This document shows, piece by piece, positions 38,443 through 47,371 of a stretch of 64,000 bases of DNA (within the stretch, counting starts at the first letter, position 1; each line of letters begins with the position of its first letter). The notes under the pieces are model-generated. The model was not told where the DNA came from. It ran no database searches and was given only the letters and a program-made list of their open reading frames with translations. Origin of the DNA: an uncultured Dorea sp. (lineage in GTDB: Bacteria > Bacillota_A > Clostridia > Lachnospirales > Lachnospiraceae); NCBI GenBank assembly GCA_910578865.1, contig CAJTRM010000011.1, forward strand, positions 1-64,000, in the 5' to 3' direction. The translations under genes were made by a program, and so were the position numbers.

Positions 38443-38551
38443 AGAATAATTGCAAATGTATTGTTCCGTTATTTCGGTAAATGTTGTTCCGATATTATTG
38501 ATATTATTCCGTTAAAGTGGTATACTATATCTCAGATTGGAGGGATAATCT

Positions 38552-39445
38552 ATGTTTATGACGGTAAAACAGGCTTCTGAAAAATGGGGCATTTCTGATA
38601 GAAGAATCAGAGTTCTTTGTTCTGAGGGGAAAATTTCAGGTGCATACCAGGAAGGACGTGGATGGAAAATTCCTGTGGATGCAAAGAAACCCGCTGATGG
38701 TCGTTATAAGTCAAAGGAAAGCCTTTTGGCGCAAATTGACCGCAAGAAGGTAGAACTGGACAGCAGAAGACCTTTAACTGCGGGTGAGGTTGCAAGGCTC
38801 AACGAAGAATTCATCGTAGAGTACACATACAACTCCAATGCAATCGAAGGAAATACACTTACACTGAGAGAAACGGATTTAGTTCTTCGTGGTCTTACGA
38901 TTGACCAGAAACCGCTGAAAGACCATATGGAGGCAGTCGGTCATAAAGAAGCATTTGATTTTGTGAGTGAACTGGTAAAAGATAATGTTCCGATTAGTGA
39001 GAGCATCATCAAACAGATTCACTATCTCGTTCTTGCAGATAAGAAAGAAGACCGTGGCGTTTATCGCAGAGTTCCAGTTCGTATTATGGGGGCACAGCAC
39101 GAACCCGTCCAACCGTATCTTATTGAGCCGAAGATGGAACAGTTGTTATATGATTTTGCTGCAAGCACAGAGCATATTGTGACAAAACTGGCTCGTTTTC
39201 ACATCGAGTTTGAGGGCATCCATCCTTTCATTGATGGTAACGGCAGAACCGGAAGACTGCTTGTAAATCTTGAGTTGATGAAAGCCGGATTCCTACCTAT
39301 TGATATTAAGTTCACAGATAGAATTGCCTATTATAATGCATTTGATGAATATCATGTAAAGCACAATCTTTCGGCAATGGAAAATCTGTTTGCAGGATAC
39401 ATCAATGCCAGATTGGATATGTATTTAGATATGTTGCAGGATTAA
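38552..39445 (+). CDS. Fic family protein (AMP-transferase type) with helix-turn-helix start
   Basis: 297 residues; the ATG at 38552 follows GGAGGGAT. Residues 1-45 look like a MerR/excisionase-type winged helix (MTVKQASEKWGISDRRIR). Residues about 60-290 are a Fic domain with the full catalytic loop HPFIDGNGRTGR (His224 to Arg235). The N-terminal inhibitory helix motif S95NAIEG100 fits the (S/T)xxxE(G/N) autoinhibition rule, so activity should be restrained until Glu99 is displaced. Fic enzymes transfer AMP or other phosphate-containing groups to target proteins. It is the only intact gene of the short segment between att sites 1 and 2. Target unknown. Confidence 0.9.
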   Translation: MFMTVKQASEKWGISDRRIRVLCSEGKISGAYQEGRGWKIPVDAKKPADGRYKSKESLLAQIDRKKVELDSRRPLTAGEVARLNEEFIVEYTYNSNAIEGNTLTLRETDLVLRGLTIDQKPLKDHMEAVGHKEAFDFVSELVKDNVPISESIIKQIHYLVLADKKEDRGVYRRVPVRIMGAQHEPVQPYLIEPKMEQLLYDFAASTEHIVTKLARFHIEFEGIHPFIDGNGRTGRLLVNLELMKAGFLPIDIKFTDRIAYYNAFDEYHVKHNLSAMENLFAGYINARLDMYLDMLQD

Positions 39446-39475
39446 CCGACCTGCTTCTGAACAAGGAGGTCACTT

Positions 39476-39886
39476 ATGTCTTTTGAAATAGTACGAAATG
39501 ATATTGTAAATATGCAAGTAGATGCGGTGGTGAACACTGCAAATCCCAACCCTGTCATCGGCTCCGGTGTTGACAGCGGAATACATAAAAAAGCCGGACA
39601 TGAGTTGCTTTTGGCAAGACAGAAAATCGGCTGCATTGATTTTGGTGATGCAGTTATTACCGCGGGCTTCAATTTGGATGCCAAATAGGTTATCCATACT
39701 GTAGGACCTGTTTGGGAGGATGGCAACCACGGAGAGGAGCAGATTTTATCTTCGTGTTACAGTGAGCGCGCGATGGTTTTCTCAGAAGAAAACTTCAGAA
39801 ATAAGAAAGAGATGGAACGTCAAATGCTGTTCTTTGGAGTGATAAGTTTTTACAACGAGGGACTTGAGACGTTCATGAAATCATAA
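39476..39886 (+). pseudogene. Macro-domain (ADP-ribose binding) protein, broken
   Basis: Starts MSFEIVRNDIVNMQVDAVVN after AAGGAGG. TANPNPVIGSGVDSGIHKKAG is the ADP-ribose-binding loop region of macro domains. A TAG at 39686-39688 interrupts at NLDAK, and the frame resumes VIHTVGPVWEDGN for a further 20 residues, after which sequence similarity to the family is lost and an unrelated tail ends at TAA 39884-39886. The family's C-terminal tail appears separately at 37180-37429, so the gene has been cut apart by rearrangement. Confidence 0.7.
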
Positions 39887-39920
39887 AGGTGCTGGATAAC
39901 ATGTGTGCAGGCACACCTTT

Positions 39921-40070
39921 TGTTCCAACATGGCGAAAAGCGGCATGAACCCTAAAACGCTCCAGTATCTTATGGGACATTCTGATATTGGAGTAACGTT
40001 GAATACCTACACGCACATCGGTTATGATGATGCGAAAGAGGAGTTGGAACGGGTGGCAAATGCCGAGTAG
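39921..40070 (+). pseudogene. C-terminal remnant of a tyrosine integrase
   Basis: The fragment reads CSNMAKSGMNPKTLQYLMGH, then SDIGVTLNTYTH with the catalytic Tyr region, and ends TAG at 40068-40070. It is closely similar to the C-termini of the integrases at 44422 and 54259, but differs in its last 17 residues. It sits 152 bases before att-like site 2, as the other integrase genes sit just before their att sites. Confidence 0.8.
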
Positions 40071-40221
40071 TAAAATGGCATGATTCCTCTCAATTTACTA
40101 CTTTTGAGGTCAAAGATCTGCCAATTTAGACTACAATATGCCACGGACGAAAGGCTAAAGCAAGACCCAGGAAAAGCCGATAAATCAAGGAAATACAGTA
40201 AATACAAGGAGTTTTTGAGAT

Positions 40222-40254
40222 ATGATTAAAATACTTTTCATCTGCCACGGCAAG
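40222..40254 (+). other. att-like site 2: 5' end of a LMW protein tyrosine phosphatase gene
   Basis: AAGGAG is followed after 12 bases by ATG and MIKILFICHGK, with core TGCCACGGCA. Downstream of the core the sequence is that of an element left end. TTTAGACCATTTGAA lies about 60 bases to the right, as near other element ends. Confidence 0.72.
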
Positions 40255-40421
40255 ATACCTACAAATCTCCTGAAACCTTTGTAAAATAAGGGAAAATCGA
40301 GGTTGGAAGTTCGGATTTAGACCATTTGAAAATGAATTTTTTGAGTGGAAATGGGAGCCAAATTGATGACACAACATATAAAATAGAACACATTGAACAA
40401 TATGTTTTTACATAAAAATAT

Positions 40422-40463
40422 TGTCCGGTGATGTGTGGGAGTGTATCCATGCATTACCGGACA
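40422..40463. terminator. Hairpin downstream of the RHH gene
   Basis: TGTCCGGT and ACCGGACA are separated by 26 bases, and the right arm is followed by TTTTTAT on the plus strand. The corresponding hairpin in the related element lies at 55884-55923. It probably acts for the reverse-strand RHH gene and for rightward readthrough. Confidence 0.5.
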
Positions 40464-40466
40464 TTT

Positions 40467-40682
40467 TTATTTTTCTTTATCTCGTTTCATAGCTTCGTCG
40501 ATAGCACGGTTGATGAATGCAGTTGCGCTTTCGCCCATGGAAGTAGCGTGTTCCTGGATGATGGAACGCTTCTCCGGAGTGACACGGACTTTGATTTCAA
40601 CGAAACGGTCATTGTATTTTTTGTTGGCTCTACGTCGAGCTTCGGTAAGACCCTTGTAGGAACTGTTCTTTGATTCGAGCAT
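40467..40682 (-). CDS. Ribbon-helix-helix (Arc/MetJ-type) DNA-binding protein, element copy 1
   Basis: 71 residues starting at 40682 (MLESKNSSYKGLTEARRRAN) behind AGGAGG. The strand FVEIKVRVTPEKRSIIQEHA and helices MGESATAFINRAIDEAMKR give a typical RHH fold. It is nearly the same protein as that encoded at 55929-56156. It is divergent from the SymE/ParA genes and probably represses their shared promoter region. Role in element maintenance inferred. Confidence 0.8.
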   Translation of the reverse strand: MLESKNSSYKGLTEARRRANKKYNDRFVEIKVRVTPEKRSIIQEHATSMGESATAFINRAIDEAMKRDKEK

Positions 40683-40782
40683 GGCAGCCCTCCTCAATGT
40701 GTATTGGTGTGAATATCTAAAGGAAGTATAACATATTTTGATACATTCGACTATGTAATATTTCAAAAAAGGAGACGAATTT

Positions 40783-41031
40783 ATGGCTTTTAAGAAATTT
40801 AGAAATATGAAGGTGTACGAGCAGAGTGGTTATAACTACAAATCCACGCCAACGATTATGTCGAAAGGGCAGTGGTTAAAGGAAGCAGGATTTGATGTTG
40901 GAGATTCCATCACAGTTACCTGCGAGAATGGAAAGTTGATTATCACGCCGAGGGAAGAAATTAGTTTTATTGATGCCTATGAGAAACAGCAGTTGATGAT
41001 GGTTGCAGAGAAAGCGTATGGTCATGAGTAA
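40783..41031 (+). CDS. SymE/AbrB-fold small protein, element copy 1
   Basis: 82 residues, ATG 40783 behind AAAGGAG. The core NYKSTPTIMSKGQWLKEAGF then VGDSITVTCENGKLIITPR is an AbrB/SymE-type swapped-hairpin barrel. Database proteins of this type are usually called SymE-family toxins (from memory). The stop overlaps the parA start by 8 bases. Compared with the copy at 56263 it lacks the C-terminal Glu/Lys-rich helix. Confidence 0.72.
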   Translation: MAFKKFRNMKVYEQSGYNYKSTPTIMSKGQWLKEAGFDVGDSITVTCENGKLIITPREEISFIDAYEKQQLMMVAEKAYGHE

Positions 41032-41805
41032 GATTATTGTCATTGGTTCACAGAAAGGTGGCGTAAAACTACGACCACATTCAATCTGGCACATGTGCTT
41101 GCCAAAATGGGAAAGAAAGTATTGGCAGTGGATTTTGATAGTCAGGCAAATCTGACTACTTGCTATGGTGTGGAAAAAACAGATGAGCTGGAGTACACCA
41201 TTGGTCATATGCTGATGGCTCAGATTGAGGATGAGAAAGCATTGCCTGTGAAGAAATGTATCAGTACCAAGGACGGAGTGGATTTCATTCCGGCTTCCAT
41301 TTATTTATCAGCTGTTGATGCGAAACTTCGCACGGAAATGGGTGCAGAAAGAATGCTGGCAGAAGTGTTGGAGCCACTTAAAAGTCAGTATGATTACATT
41401 TTGATTGATACTTGTCCGTCATTGGGAATTCTCACAATTAATGCATTGGCGGCTGCTGATGAAGTGATTATTGCGGCGAATCCTCAGTTGTTGGCAATGA
41501 TGGGATTACAAGATTTCTTGCGCACCGTAACGAAGATTAAGAGACGTATTAATCCAAATTTGGAGATTGCAGGTATTCTTCTGACGATGTGTGAGAAACG
41601 AACTACTTTGTGTAAGGTGCTGACAGAGGAAGTGATGGAGAATTTCCAGGGACAGATTCGTGTGTTTGATACCAAGATTCCCAGCGCTGTAAAGGCTGGA
41701 GAAAGTATTTATTGTGGAAAGCCATTGGAACAGTATGCTCCAAAAGCATCTGCAGGTGTGGCTTATCGAAAACTGGCAAAGGAGTTGATTTCTTATGAAG
41801 GCTAA
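41024..41805 (+). pseudogene. parA: ParA partition ATPase, P-loop destroyed by a 4-base deletion
   Basis: The ATG at 41024 begins MSKIIVIGSQKGG like the intact copy at 56592. At about 41062, GGCGTAAAACT replaces the expected GGCGTAGGTAAAACT: four bases are missing, which removes the Walker A Gly and shifts the frame. The downstream 237 codons (from about 41070) remain fully open and well conserved (KKVLAVDFDSQANLTTCYG, TCPSLGILTINALAAADE). The ATPase cannot be made as one protein, although a later internal start could give a P-loop-less product. Overlaps parB by 11 bases. Confidence 0.85.
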
Positions 41806-42177
41806 TGAAAGAAGAAAAGTATTTGATGCGGTGGATTTATTAACAGAGGATACAGCAGTAAGTGTACCGGCAACAAAGGTTAAGAATGGAGTTACGATGC
41901 TTAGCATCGACTCCATCAAACCATTCCACGATCATCCGTTTCATCTGTACAAAAGAGCCAGAAGGGTGCTTATAAGGTGCTCAAGAATGCAAAGGCATGT
42001 GCAGATAAGAATGAAGGATACTCTGTTTATGACTGGAATGGTAATGTGGTGTATGCACCATCAAAATCATCTGAACCGGACCAGAAAAAGGTTTCTTACC
42101 GTGTGCGTGTCAGCATAAAGAATCTGAATATCAGAAAAGGGAAGTGCTTCAGTAGACCTGTTTTTTTGGTGGTATGA
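41795..42177 (+). pseudogene. parB 5' end fused to the end of an endolysin-like gene
   Basis: 41795-41955 encodes MKANERRKVFDAVDLLTED to FHDHPFHLY, the first 53 residues of a ParB protein (compare 57367). The frame then changes abruptly into QKSQKGAYKVLKNAKACAD, then GYSVYDWNGNVVY and KVSYRVRVSIKNLNIRKGK, which resembles the linker and SH3-type start at the C-terminus of phage N-acetylmuramoyl-alanine amidases. A deletion has joined two genes that lie far apart in an intact element. Followed by 190 bases of AT-rich sequence without visible genes. Confidence 0.65.
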
Positions 42178-42374
42178 AACTGATTTTTGATGAGAATACT
42201 ATGTTTATAATGATTGAAGTTTGATTTTTGTTCATAATAGTTTTTTTGTAAAAACCAAAATGACAAAATTATAAACTTGACAAGCGTAAGGTTTGGGAGT
42301 ATTATTGGTTTAAAAGAATGACAGAATGGTTTGTGACGAAACTAAAATGACAATAAAATCAATGGAGGTGGGAC

Positions 42375-43142
42375 ATGAACCTTTATTTTGAACTATTGAA
42401 AAAACCAGTGTTCAATATGGAAGATGTAAATGAATTTTATAATAATATGGATAGTGCACGTTCTGCGATTAAGCGATTGATGAAAGAAGGCATGGTGGCT
42501 AAAATTCGTAATAACATGTACACTTGCATAAGCGGAGAAACTGGTGCATCGGTTGCAAATCGTTTTCAGATAGCCAGCCATATTACACCAACATCCTATG
42601 TGTCTCATCATACGGCTATGGAGTATTATGGAATTACAGACCAGGTTTATTACGATGTGTATGTGTCTTCTGAGACCAGCTTCCGTGATTTTACATTTGA
42701 TGGATATACGTATTGTTTTGTAGCATCAAAAAATTCAGAAGGGATTGAGAAACTACCTTATAGCGGAGGTGTTGCAGTAACTAACTTGGAACGCACCATT
42801 GTTGATAGTATCAAGGATATGGATAAGATTTCAGGCATTGAAGAAGTGGTACAGAATATAGAAAGTGTACACCGAATGCAGGAGAAAAGACTGCTTAAGT
42901 ATTTGGAACTTTATCAAAACCAATTCTTATATCAAAAGATGGGATATCTGTTATGGCAGTACAAGGAGCAAATGGGATTGTCCGATTCGTTCTTTGAAAA
43001 ATGCAAGAAACAAATTGGTAAAAGCAAACGTTATCTTACACGAGACCAGGATGGTGGTTGTTATGATGATACTTGGAAGCTGGTAGTGCCGGATGATTTG
43101 CAAACTATGAAGAATGGAGTGATGATGGATGCCGATATATAA
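42375..43142 (+). CDS. abiEi: AbiEi-type antitoxin (type IV toxin-antitoxin)
   Basis: 255 residues, ATG 42375 behind GGAGGTGGG. An N-terminal winged helix (FNMEDVNEFYNNMDSARSAI, MVAKIRNNMY) is followed by the AbiEi domain (SYVSHHTAMEYYGI, NLERTIVDSI). AbiEi binds its own promoter and neutralises AbiEii without contacting it, the type IV principle. It overlaps abiEii by 14 bases. It is cargo of the element between att sites 2 and 3 and appears intact while that element's own genes have decayed. Confidence 0.9.
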   Translation: MNLYFELLKKPVFNMEDVNEFYNNMDSARSAIKRLMKEGMVAKIRNNMYTCISGETGASVANRFQIASHITPTSYVSHHTAMEYYGITDQVYYDVYVSSETSFRDFTFDGYTYCFVASKNSEGIEKLPYSGGVAVTNLERTIVDSIKDMDKISGIEEVVQNIESVHRMQEKRLLKYLELYQNQFLYQKMGYLLWQYKEQMGLSDSFFEKCKKQIGKSKRYLTRDQDGGCYDDTWKLVVPDDLQTMKNGVMMDADI

Positions 43143-44070
43143 TAAAGTAGAAATTGGACGTGTTGCACAGCAGCATGGATTTGTAAGAGATACCTTTGAA
43201 AAGGTATTACGCTTGAAGGAGATACTGCGTTATCTGAATGAAGAAGAATATCTGAGAGAACATCTGCTTTTAAAAGGCGGAACAGCCATCAATTTGACTG
43301 TATTCAATCTGCCACGTTTGTCTGTGGATATCGATATGGACTACACACCAAACGACACGAAAGAAGATATGTTAGAGGCCAGAGATAAGATTACGACTCT
43401 CATAAAAGATTACATGGAGGCGGAAGGATACCAGTTATCCAAAGGTTCCCGATTTACGCACAGCTTGGATGCTTTCTATTATCAGTATCAGAATGCCGGT
43501 GGTAATCGAGATATGATTAAGATAGAATTGAATTATTCTTTGCGTGCACATATTTTGGAACCGGTACATAGAAGAATTCTTCCAGAGGTATTTGACGATG
43601 GCTTGGAGATTCGGATGGTAGCGCCAATGGAGATTTTTGCAGCAAAAGGAAACGCGCTGATTAGTAGAGCTGCTGCAAGAGATTTGTATGATTGGGGAAA
43701 TCTGATTACCGAGAATTTGTTTGCGGACGAACGAGATATGTTTCGTAAGTGCTTTGCATTCTACGCAACAATTTCAGCAGAGACTGTAAATCGAGACTTT
43801 GATACATCAGTCATTGCTTCCTTGAAGTTTGATAAGATACGAAGAGATTTATTTCCTGTGCTCAGTAAGAAAGATAATTTCAAGCTGGACGAAAGAAAGC
43901 AGCAGGCTAAGGATCATATAGCGGATTTGATGCAGCTGACGGAGCGAGAGCAGGAATACATGGACCGTTTTATTGCGAAAGAGTATGTTCCAGAATTATT
44001 ATTTGATGATGAAAAAATCGTGGAAAGAATTAAGGAACATCCGATGGCACTATGGAAATGCCAACAATAA
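43129..44070 (+). CDS. abiEii: AbiEii nucleotidyltransferase toxin
   Basis: 313 residues. The nucleotidyltransferase motif is LLLKGGTAINL followed by RLSVDIDMDY (GG[T/S]...D-x-D), then the helical part with FAAKGNALISRAAARDLYD, the Lys and Asp of AbiEii/AbiGii family motifs III and IV. Such toxins add nucleotides to tRNA acceptor ends or otherwise block translation, causing stasis on phage infection. Expressed with abiEi; a terminator follows at 44089. Confidence 0.9.
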   Translation: MPIYNKVEIGRVAQQHGFVRDTFEKVLRLKEILRYLNEEEYLREHLLLKGGTAINLTVFNLPRLSVDIDMDYTPNDTKEDMLEARDKITTLIKDYMEAEGYQLSKGSRFTHSLDAFYYQYQNAGGNRDMIKIELNYSLRAHILEPVHRRILPEVFDDGLEIRMVAPMEIFAAKGNALISRAAARDLYDWGNLITENLFADERDMFRKCFAFYATISAETVNRDFDTSVIASLKFDKIRRDLFPVLSKKDNFKLDERKQQAKDHIADLMQLTEREQEYMDRFIAKEYVPELLFDDEKIVERIKEHPMALWKCQQ

Positions 44071-44088
44071 CATATTGAAATTGAAGTG

Positions 44089-44124
44089 ATGCCTAGTGGT
44101 TATGCCGTTAGGCATTATTTTTTT
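44089..44124 (+). terminator. Terminator of the abiE operon
   Basis: ATGCCTA and TAGGCAT flank a 13-base loop, followed by TATTTTTTT. Confidence 0.7.
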
Positions 44125-44196
44125 GCACTTTTCTAGGCTTTTACCGGAAAAATCTTGGCAGAACCTACTTAGGAAGATAGAAGGAGGGAATGCCGT

Positions 44197-44421
44197 ATGA
44201 GTACAGAAAATAGACAGCAGTTGCCTTGGTGGCAGAAGTACACATTTACATTAAATGAAGCATCAGAATATTTCGGAATTGATCTGAGAAAAATGAAAAA
44301 TAGTAGTGGTCAAAGAGCCAAAGATGTGGTATGCTATCAATACATAGTCGGATACACACTATGTTTTATATGTAAAGTCATCATTTGGCTCTTTCCATTT
44401 CCGGGAAAGGAGACGATATGT
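44197..44421 (+). pseudogene. Excisionase (Xis) remnant
   Basis: Begins MSTENRQQLPWWQKYTFTLN behind AGAAGGAGG and follows the Xis helix-turn-helix pattern (NEASEYFGIDLRKM) for 36 residues. After that the sequence departs from the intact Xis at 53914, so the DNA-binding wing (SHIRFKRKLFEDYL in the intact copy) is gone. The frame runs on into the start of the integrase remnant. Confidence 0.65.
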
Positions 44422-45546
44422 ATGAGCGAAAAGCGACGAGATAGTAAGAATCGCATTCTTCGCACAGGAGAGAGCCAGTAAGCGGATGGACGTTATAAAT
44501 TCAGATATGTTGATGCCAATGGAAAGCGTAAATCAGTGTACAGCTGGAGGTTGGTGGCAACGGATCAGATTCCATCCGGAAAAAGAGACAACCCGCCTTT
44601 ACGAGAGCAGGAAAAAGTCATTAACAGAGATTTGGATGATATGATTATGCCAGATGGTGGTGGATATACGGTCTTGCAGTTGATCAGACTTCAACAGGTG
44701 GATGGAAAGAGTTATTCGGCAATCCATTCTATCAGAGGAGTATTGAGACCGGCATTCCAAATGGCTGTGGACGACGACATCTTGAGAAAGAATCCTTTTG
44801 AATTTATGCTCGCCACAGTAGCTGTGAATGATTCTGTAACTCGTGAGGCAATAACGAGAAAAGAAGAACGAACTTTTCTTGATTTTGTGAAAAACGATAA
44901 GCATCACAGCAAGTATTATGACGGTATGTATATTCTGTTTAAGACAGGAATGCGTATTTCGGAGTTTGTAGGTCTGACAGTAAAGGATGTGGATTTGGAG
45001 AACCGTACAATCAATATTGATCACCAGCTTCAAAGAACTGGAACACTGATTTATATTGATACGACCAAGACCTACGCAGGAAGAAGAGTAATTCCAATGC
45101 AGGATGATGTGTACGAATGTTTCAAACGCATCCTTGCGAATAGGAAGCCACCGAAGGTAGAACCGAACATTGATGGTTATTCCGGATTTCTTTGGTTCGA
45201 TAAAGATGGAAAACCTATGCTGGCATTACACTGGGAGAAATACTTCCAGCATGCAGTTGAGAAGTATAATCGCATTTATAAGACTCAGCTTCCGAAAATC
45301 ACACCTCATGTCTGCAGACACACATATTGTTCTAATATGGCCAAGTCTGGAATGAATCCGAAGGTGCTTCAATATCTGATGGGGCATTCGGATATCAGCG
45401 TTACACTGAATACCTATACGCATCTTAAGTTGGATGATGCGAGAGAAGAGATGGAGCTCATGGCTAAACAGCAGGCGAAAGCGGATGAGGAACTCTGTCA
45501 GATGGGTAAGAAGAGTGACGGAATGCGAATTGTGAAATTCGGATAG
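44422..45546 (+). pseudogene. Tyrosine integrase with premature stop and internal deletion
   Basis: Starts MSEKRRDSKNRILRTGESQ after AAAGGAG, then TAA at 44479-44481. The frame resumes as ADGRYKFRYVDANGKRK. Relative to the intact integrase at 54259, about 50 residues of the core-binding domain are missing between VLQLI and RLQQVDGKSYS. The catalytic domain is complete from there: TGMRISEFVGLTV (Arg), HVCRHTYCSNMAKSG (HxxR) and LMGHSDISVTLNTYTH (His, Tyr). Lies 200 bases before att-like site 3. Probably inactive. Confidence 0.85.
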
Positions 45547-45748
45547 GTTTTACGGAAAGCCATGCAAGTTGGCGTGATGAAATGGTCTAAATTAAAATGA
45601 CGAAATTAAATTTAGACCATTTGAAGGAAAAAACAAGCCCAAATAAGCCAAATTAAGCCGAGATACGGAAAAATGCCAAGAACCCACAAACCCGCATAAA
45701 ACCTAGAAAAATCAAGGAAAAACTGAGATAAAAGGAGATAAAAAATTG

Positions 45749-45780
45749 ATGATAAAAATACTATTCATCTGCCACGGCAA
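45749..45780 (+). other. att-like site 3: 5' end of a LMW protein tyrosine phosphatase gene
   Basis: An AAGGAG ribosome site 11 bases upstream, ATG, then MIKILFICHGN with core TGCCACGGCA. It closes the element with AbiE and the integrase remnant. The 200 bases between the integrase stop and this site hold TTTAGACCATTTGAA at about 45608 and no gene. To the right (45781-45940), AT-rich sequence with no gene. Confidence 0.75.
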
Positions 45781-45940
45781 CGTTTAAAGTATGGCGAGAA
45801 AGACTTGATTTTGTAGGATTTTCTAGATAGAAACAAATAATTTACACCTTATTTATACCTTTGGAAGACCGAATCGGAATAATTAAAAAAGTTGTCATAA
45901 TTTAGTTGGTCAAAAAATAATACTACACTCAAAATCAATT

Positions 45941-45976
45941 AAAAAATCAATCGTAAAAAAATACGATTGATTTTTT
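45941..45976. repeat. Perfect 15-bp inverted repeat
   Basis: AAAAAATCAATCGTA and TACGATTGATTTTTT around six A residues. It has the form of a bidirectional terminator (A-tract and T-tract on each side). It lies 52 bases before the start of the AlbA_2 gene, so an operator role is also possible. Confidence 0.6.
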
Positions 45977-46028
45977 GCACATTTTTGCATATAATATAAT
46001 CATTATGGTTGGAAAGGGAACGATTACT

Positions 46029-47282
46029 ATGCGTGAAACAAGAATATTAGAATTCAAGGAAACGATTACGAATACTTTTTTGAAAACAGTTAGTGCCTTT
46101 TCGAATTACAATGGTGGAACAATTCTTTTTGGGGTTGATGATAATGGAAATGTGAAAGGATTGCCAGATGTAAAACAGGCCTGTCTGGATATCGAAAATA
46201 AAATCAATGACAGTATATCACCTCAACCAAACTATACACTTGAAATACAGAATAATGACCAGACGATAAAACTTACTGTAAAAAGTGGTCTTCAAAAACC
46301 GTATTTATATAAATCAAAAGCATACAAACGAAATGATACAGCAACGATAGAGGTAGATACATTAGAATTTTCAAGGCTTGTATTAGATGGAAAAAATATT
46401 AGCTTCGAAGAATTACCTTGTAAAGATCAGGAGCTATCTTTTAAAATTTTACAGTGTAAACTGAAAGAAAATATTTACATTGAAACTTTCAATCAAGATA
46501 CTTTAAAGACATTGAACCTGTATGACAATATAAATGGTTATAATAATGCAGCGGGACTTTTGGCAGATAAAAATCATTTTTCAGGAATTGATATTGTTAA
46601 GTTCGGTGAGAATATCAGTATTATTCAAAAAAGAGTAACGTTTGAACATATATCGGTTTTAGAAATATATGAAAAAGCACTTGCTGTATTTAGAGATTAT
46701 TACCAATATGAAGTAATACAGGGGGCTGACAGAAAGATGGTAGAGAAAATACCGGAAGCAGCTTTCAGAGAAGCAATTGCAAATGCTTTGATTCATAGGG
46801 TATGGGATATTAATTCACACACCAGAGTTTCTATGTTTGATGATAGAATAGAAGTAGTGTCTCCTGGTGGATTGCCGGCTGGAATAACGGCAGAAGAATA
46901 TTTATCAGGTAAACTATCTATTTTAAGAAATAGAAATCTTGCAAATGTATTTTACAGACTGGGATTAGTAGAGATATTTGGAACAGGAATTACACGAATC
47001 AAACAACTGTATGCAGAGAGTTTGATAAAACCAGAATTTGAAGTGTCAGAAAATGCTATAAAAATTGTACTACCGATATTTGAAACGAATGTCAATTTAA
47101 CCGAAGACGAAAAAGTGATTTACAAATTTTTAAGTAAGACGATGCTGAAACCAATAAGTGAAATTGCACCATATGTCCCATTTGGCAAATCAAAAACAAC
47201 ACAATTACTGAAAGCTATGGAGAAAAAGGGTGTGATTTCAGTTGAAGGAAAAGGCAGAGGAACAAAATATATCATTAAGTGA
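46029..47282 (+). CDS. AlbA_2/Schlafen-type ATP-binding regulator
   Basis: 417 residues. The start at 46029 (MRETRILEFKETITN) is preceded by GGAAAGGGA; in-frame ATGs at 45975 and 46005 lack that spacing. Residues 1-120 are an AlbA_2 (Schlafen AAA_4) domain, EFKE...FSNYNGGTILFGVDDNG. Residues about 240-340 form the HATPase_c_4-like part (FREAIANALIHRVWD, FGTGITRIKQ). The C-terminal 60 residues are a winged helix (ISEIAPYVPFGKSKTTQLLK). Family members act as transcription regulators or defence factors. It is the sole gene of the segment between att sites 3 and 4. Confidence 0.85.
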   Translation: MRETRILEFKETITNTFLKTVSAFSNYNGGTILFGVDDNGNVKGLPDVKQACLDIENKINDSISPQPNYTLEIQNNDQTIKLTVKSGLQKPYLYKSKAYKRNDTATIEVDTLEFSRLVLDGKNISFEELPCKDQELSFKILQCKLKENIYIETFNQDTLKTLNLYDNINGYNNAAGLLADKNHFSGIDIVKFGENISIIQKRVTFEHISVLEIYEKALAVFRDYYQYEVIQGADRKMVEKIPEAAFREAIANALIHRVWDINSHTRVSMFDDRIEVVSPGGLPAGITAEEYLSGKLSILRNRNLANVFYRLGLVEIFGTGITRIKQLYAESLIKPEFEVSENAIKIVLPIFETNVNLTEDEKVIYKFLSKTMLKPISEIAPYVPFGKSKTTQLLKAMEKKGVISVEGKGRGTKYIIK

Positions 47283-47340
47283 TTGAGAACATAGCGGGTT
47301 CAAATTACACAATCTTTCAATAACACAAGGAGAAAATCAT

Positions 47341-47371
47341 ATGATAAAAATTTTATTTTTATGCCACGGCA
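47341..47371 (+). other. att-like site 4: 5' end of a LMW protein tyrosine phosphatase gene
   Basis: AAGGAG nine bases upstream of ATG; reads MIKILFLCHGR. It is the most divergent copy in the third-base positions but keeps TGCCACGGCA. No integrase precedes it, suggesting the segment between sites 3 and 4 lost its integrase. Confidence 0.65.
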
